Shown piece by piece: positions 5,217-5,635 of a stretch of DNA of 5,635 nt. Within the stretch, counting starts at the first letter, position 1. The number at the start of each line of letters is the position of its first letter. The position numbers were made by a program, and so were the translations under genes. The notes under the pieces are model-generated. The model was not told where the DNA came from. It saw only the letters and a program-made list of their open reading frames with translations, and searched no databases. The stretch lies in contig RFJF01000685.1 in assembly GCA_003695455.1 (NCBI GenBank), positions 1-5,635 of the forward strand, in the 5' to 3' direction. Origin of the DNA: Chloroflexota bacterium (lineage in GTDB: Bacteria; Chloroflexota; Anaerolineae; 4572-78; J111).

Positions 5217-5635
5217 TTAACTGTTTGACACATCTGGCGCGGGCCGGGTACCTGGCGCAACCAGTTGTTTGAGCAGAGCAAATTCGTCAAAAGCCGTCCA
5301 TTCTCTAACAAATTTGCCCCCCTGTATCAGTTGATGCGTAATGCCCATCAACCGGATGCGCTTGCCGGTCGGTTCACCGTAAACACCCGGCCCTTCGTGC
5401 GTACCCTGCAAGGTCCAGCGCGTAGCCACCCGGTAGCCGGCGGCCTCGCTGCCCAGCCAGCAGATGTGGTCAACATTTACGGCGGCATCGGGAAAGGCAG
5501 CCAGCAGAGACAGAATGTAGGCCTTGTAATCACCCAAGCCGTACAATTTTCTGTTGGTTGAAGTGTTGCACAAATAGTTGGGGGCAAAATAATCATCAAT
5601 TTTGTTGAGCAGCCGCCAGTTCCAAATCTGGTGGA
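5217..5635 (-). CDS. SnoaL-like (NTF2-fold) protein, ester-cyclase type, C-terminal part (cut by window edge)
   Basis: The frame runs open from the right edge to the TAA at 5219-5217, giving 138 visible residues. A TTG at 5573 could serve as a start, but coding clearly continues upstream: WNWRLLNKIDDYFAPNYLCN is the standard beginning of a SnoaL-like domain. It continues with GLGDYKAYILSLLAAFPDA, GYRVATRWTLQGTHEGPG, YGEPTGKRIRLMGITHQLI and GKFVREWTAFDEFALLKQL, which match the family pattern well, including the GxP-TGK-I turn, the central THQ strand and the EWT.FDE strand. Nearly one whole domain is visible. Given the fused gene at 211-1218, this may be the second half of a two-domain protein, but the window does not show it. 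It lies upstream of the binding-protein gene in the same direction, separated by the 103-bp leader. Confidence 0.88.
   Translation of the reverse strand, partial: HQIWNWRLLNKIDDYFAPNYLCNTSTNRKLYGLGDYKAYILSLLAAFPDAAVNVDHICWLGSEAAGYRVATRWTLQGTHEGPGVYGEPTGKRIRLMGITHQLIQGGKFVREWTAFDEFALLKQLVAPGTRPAPDVSNS

Noticed and set aside
5217..5573. Complete SnoaL-like gene of 118 codons starting at TTG 5573
   Set aside because: The same frame continues open to the right edge with a typical SnoaL N-terminal helix and strand, so the TTG is internal and the gene is partial.

Overview
The window reads as a chromosomal piece of a Chloroflexota bacterium, probably of the Anaerolineae/Caldilineae type. The main clue is the substrate-binding lipoprotein. 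Its mature N-terminus is a Val/Glu/Lys repeat stalk (VETVVVEKEV... type), which I know chiefly from ABC solute-binding proteins of that phylum. The call is an inference from one protein style and cannot be confirmed here. Every credible gene lies on the minus strand, with short gaps, so the window looks like one operon read from high to low coordinates. Both ends are cut.

Layout in transcription order (right to left): (1) the 3' part of a SnoaL-like/NTF2-fold 'ester cyclase' gene (5635 to 5217); (2) a 103-bp leader with a Shine-Dalgarno site serving a two-codon ORF (Met-Lys-stop), a C4/G4 palindrome, an AT-rich tract and a perfect 15-bp tandem repeat; (3) a family-1 (MalE/UgpB-like) sugar-type substrate-binding lipoprotein (5113 to 3710); (4) a 121-bp spacer with a strong GC-rich hairpin and no U-tract; (5) two MalF/MalG-type permeases (3588 to 2725 and 2722 to 1718), the second about 50-60 residues longer than usual because of two extra predicted membrane segments; (6) a single-domain SnoaL-like protein (1710 to 1225) and a two-domain SnoaL-like protein (1218 to 211), whose C-terminal domain is a clear paralogue of the single-domain protein; (7) the first 62 codons of another gene (187 to the left edge), tentatively a GcvT/aminomethyltransferase-family protein.

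The likely theme is import of a small organic solute by a carbohydrate-type ABC importer, followed by processing by several small NTF2-fold proteins and perhaps a folate-dependent demethylase-like enzyme. No ATP-binding subunit is present, so the importer must borrow one or use one encoded outside the window. The substrate cannot be read from the sequence. No RNA gene, CRISPR array, insertion sequence or phage gene is visible. The most interesting points are the four SnoaL-like domains around one importer, the enlarged permease, the hairpin between binding protein and permeases, and the odd leader of the binding-protein gene.
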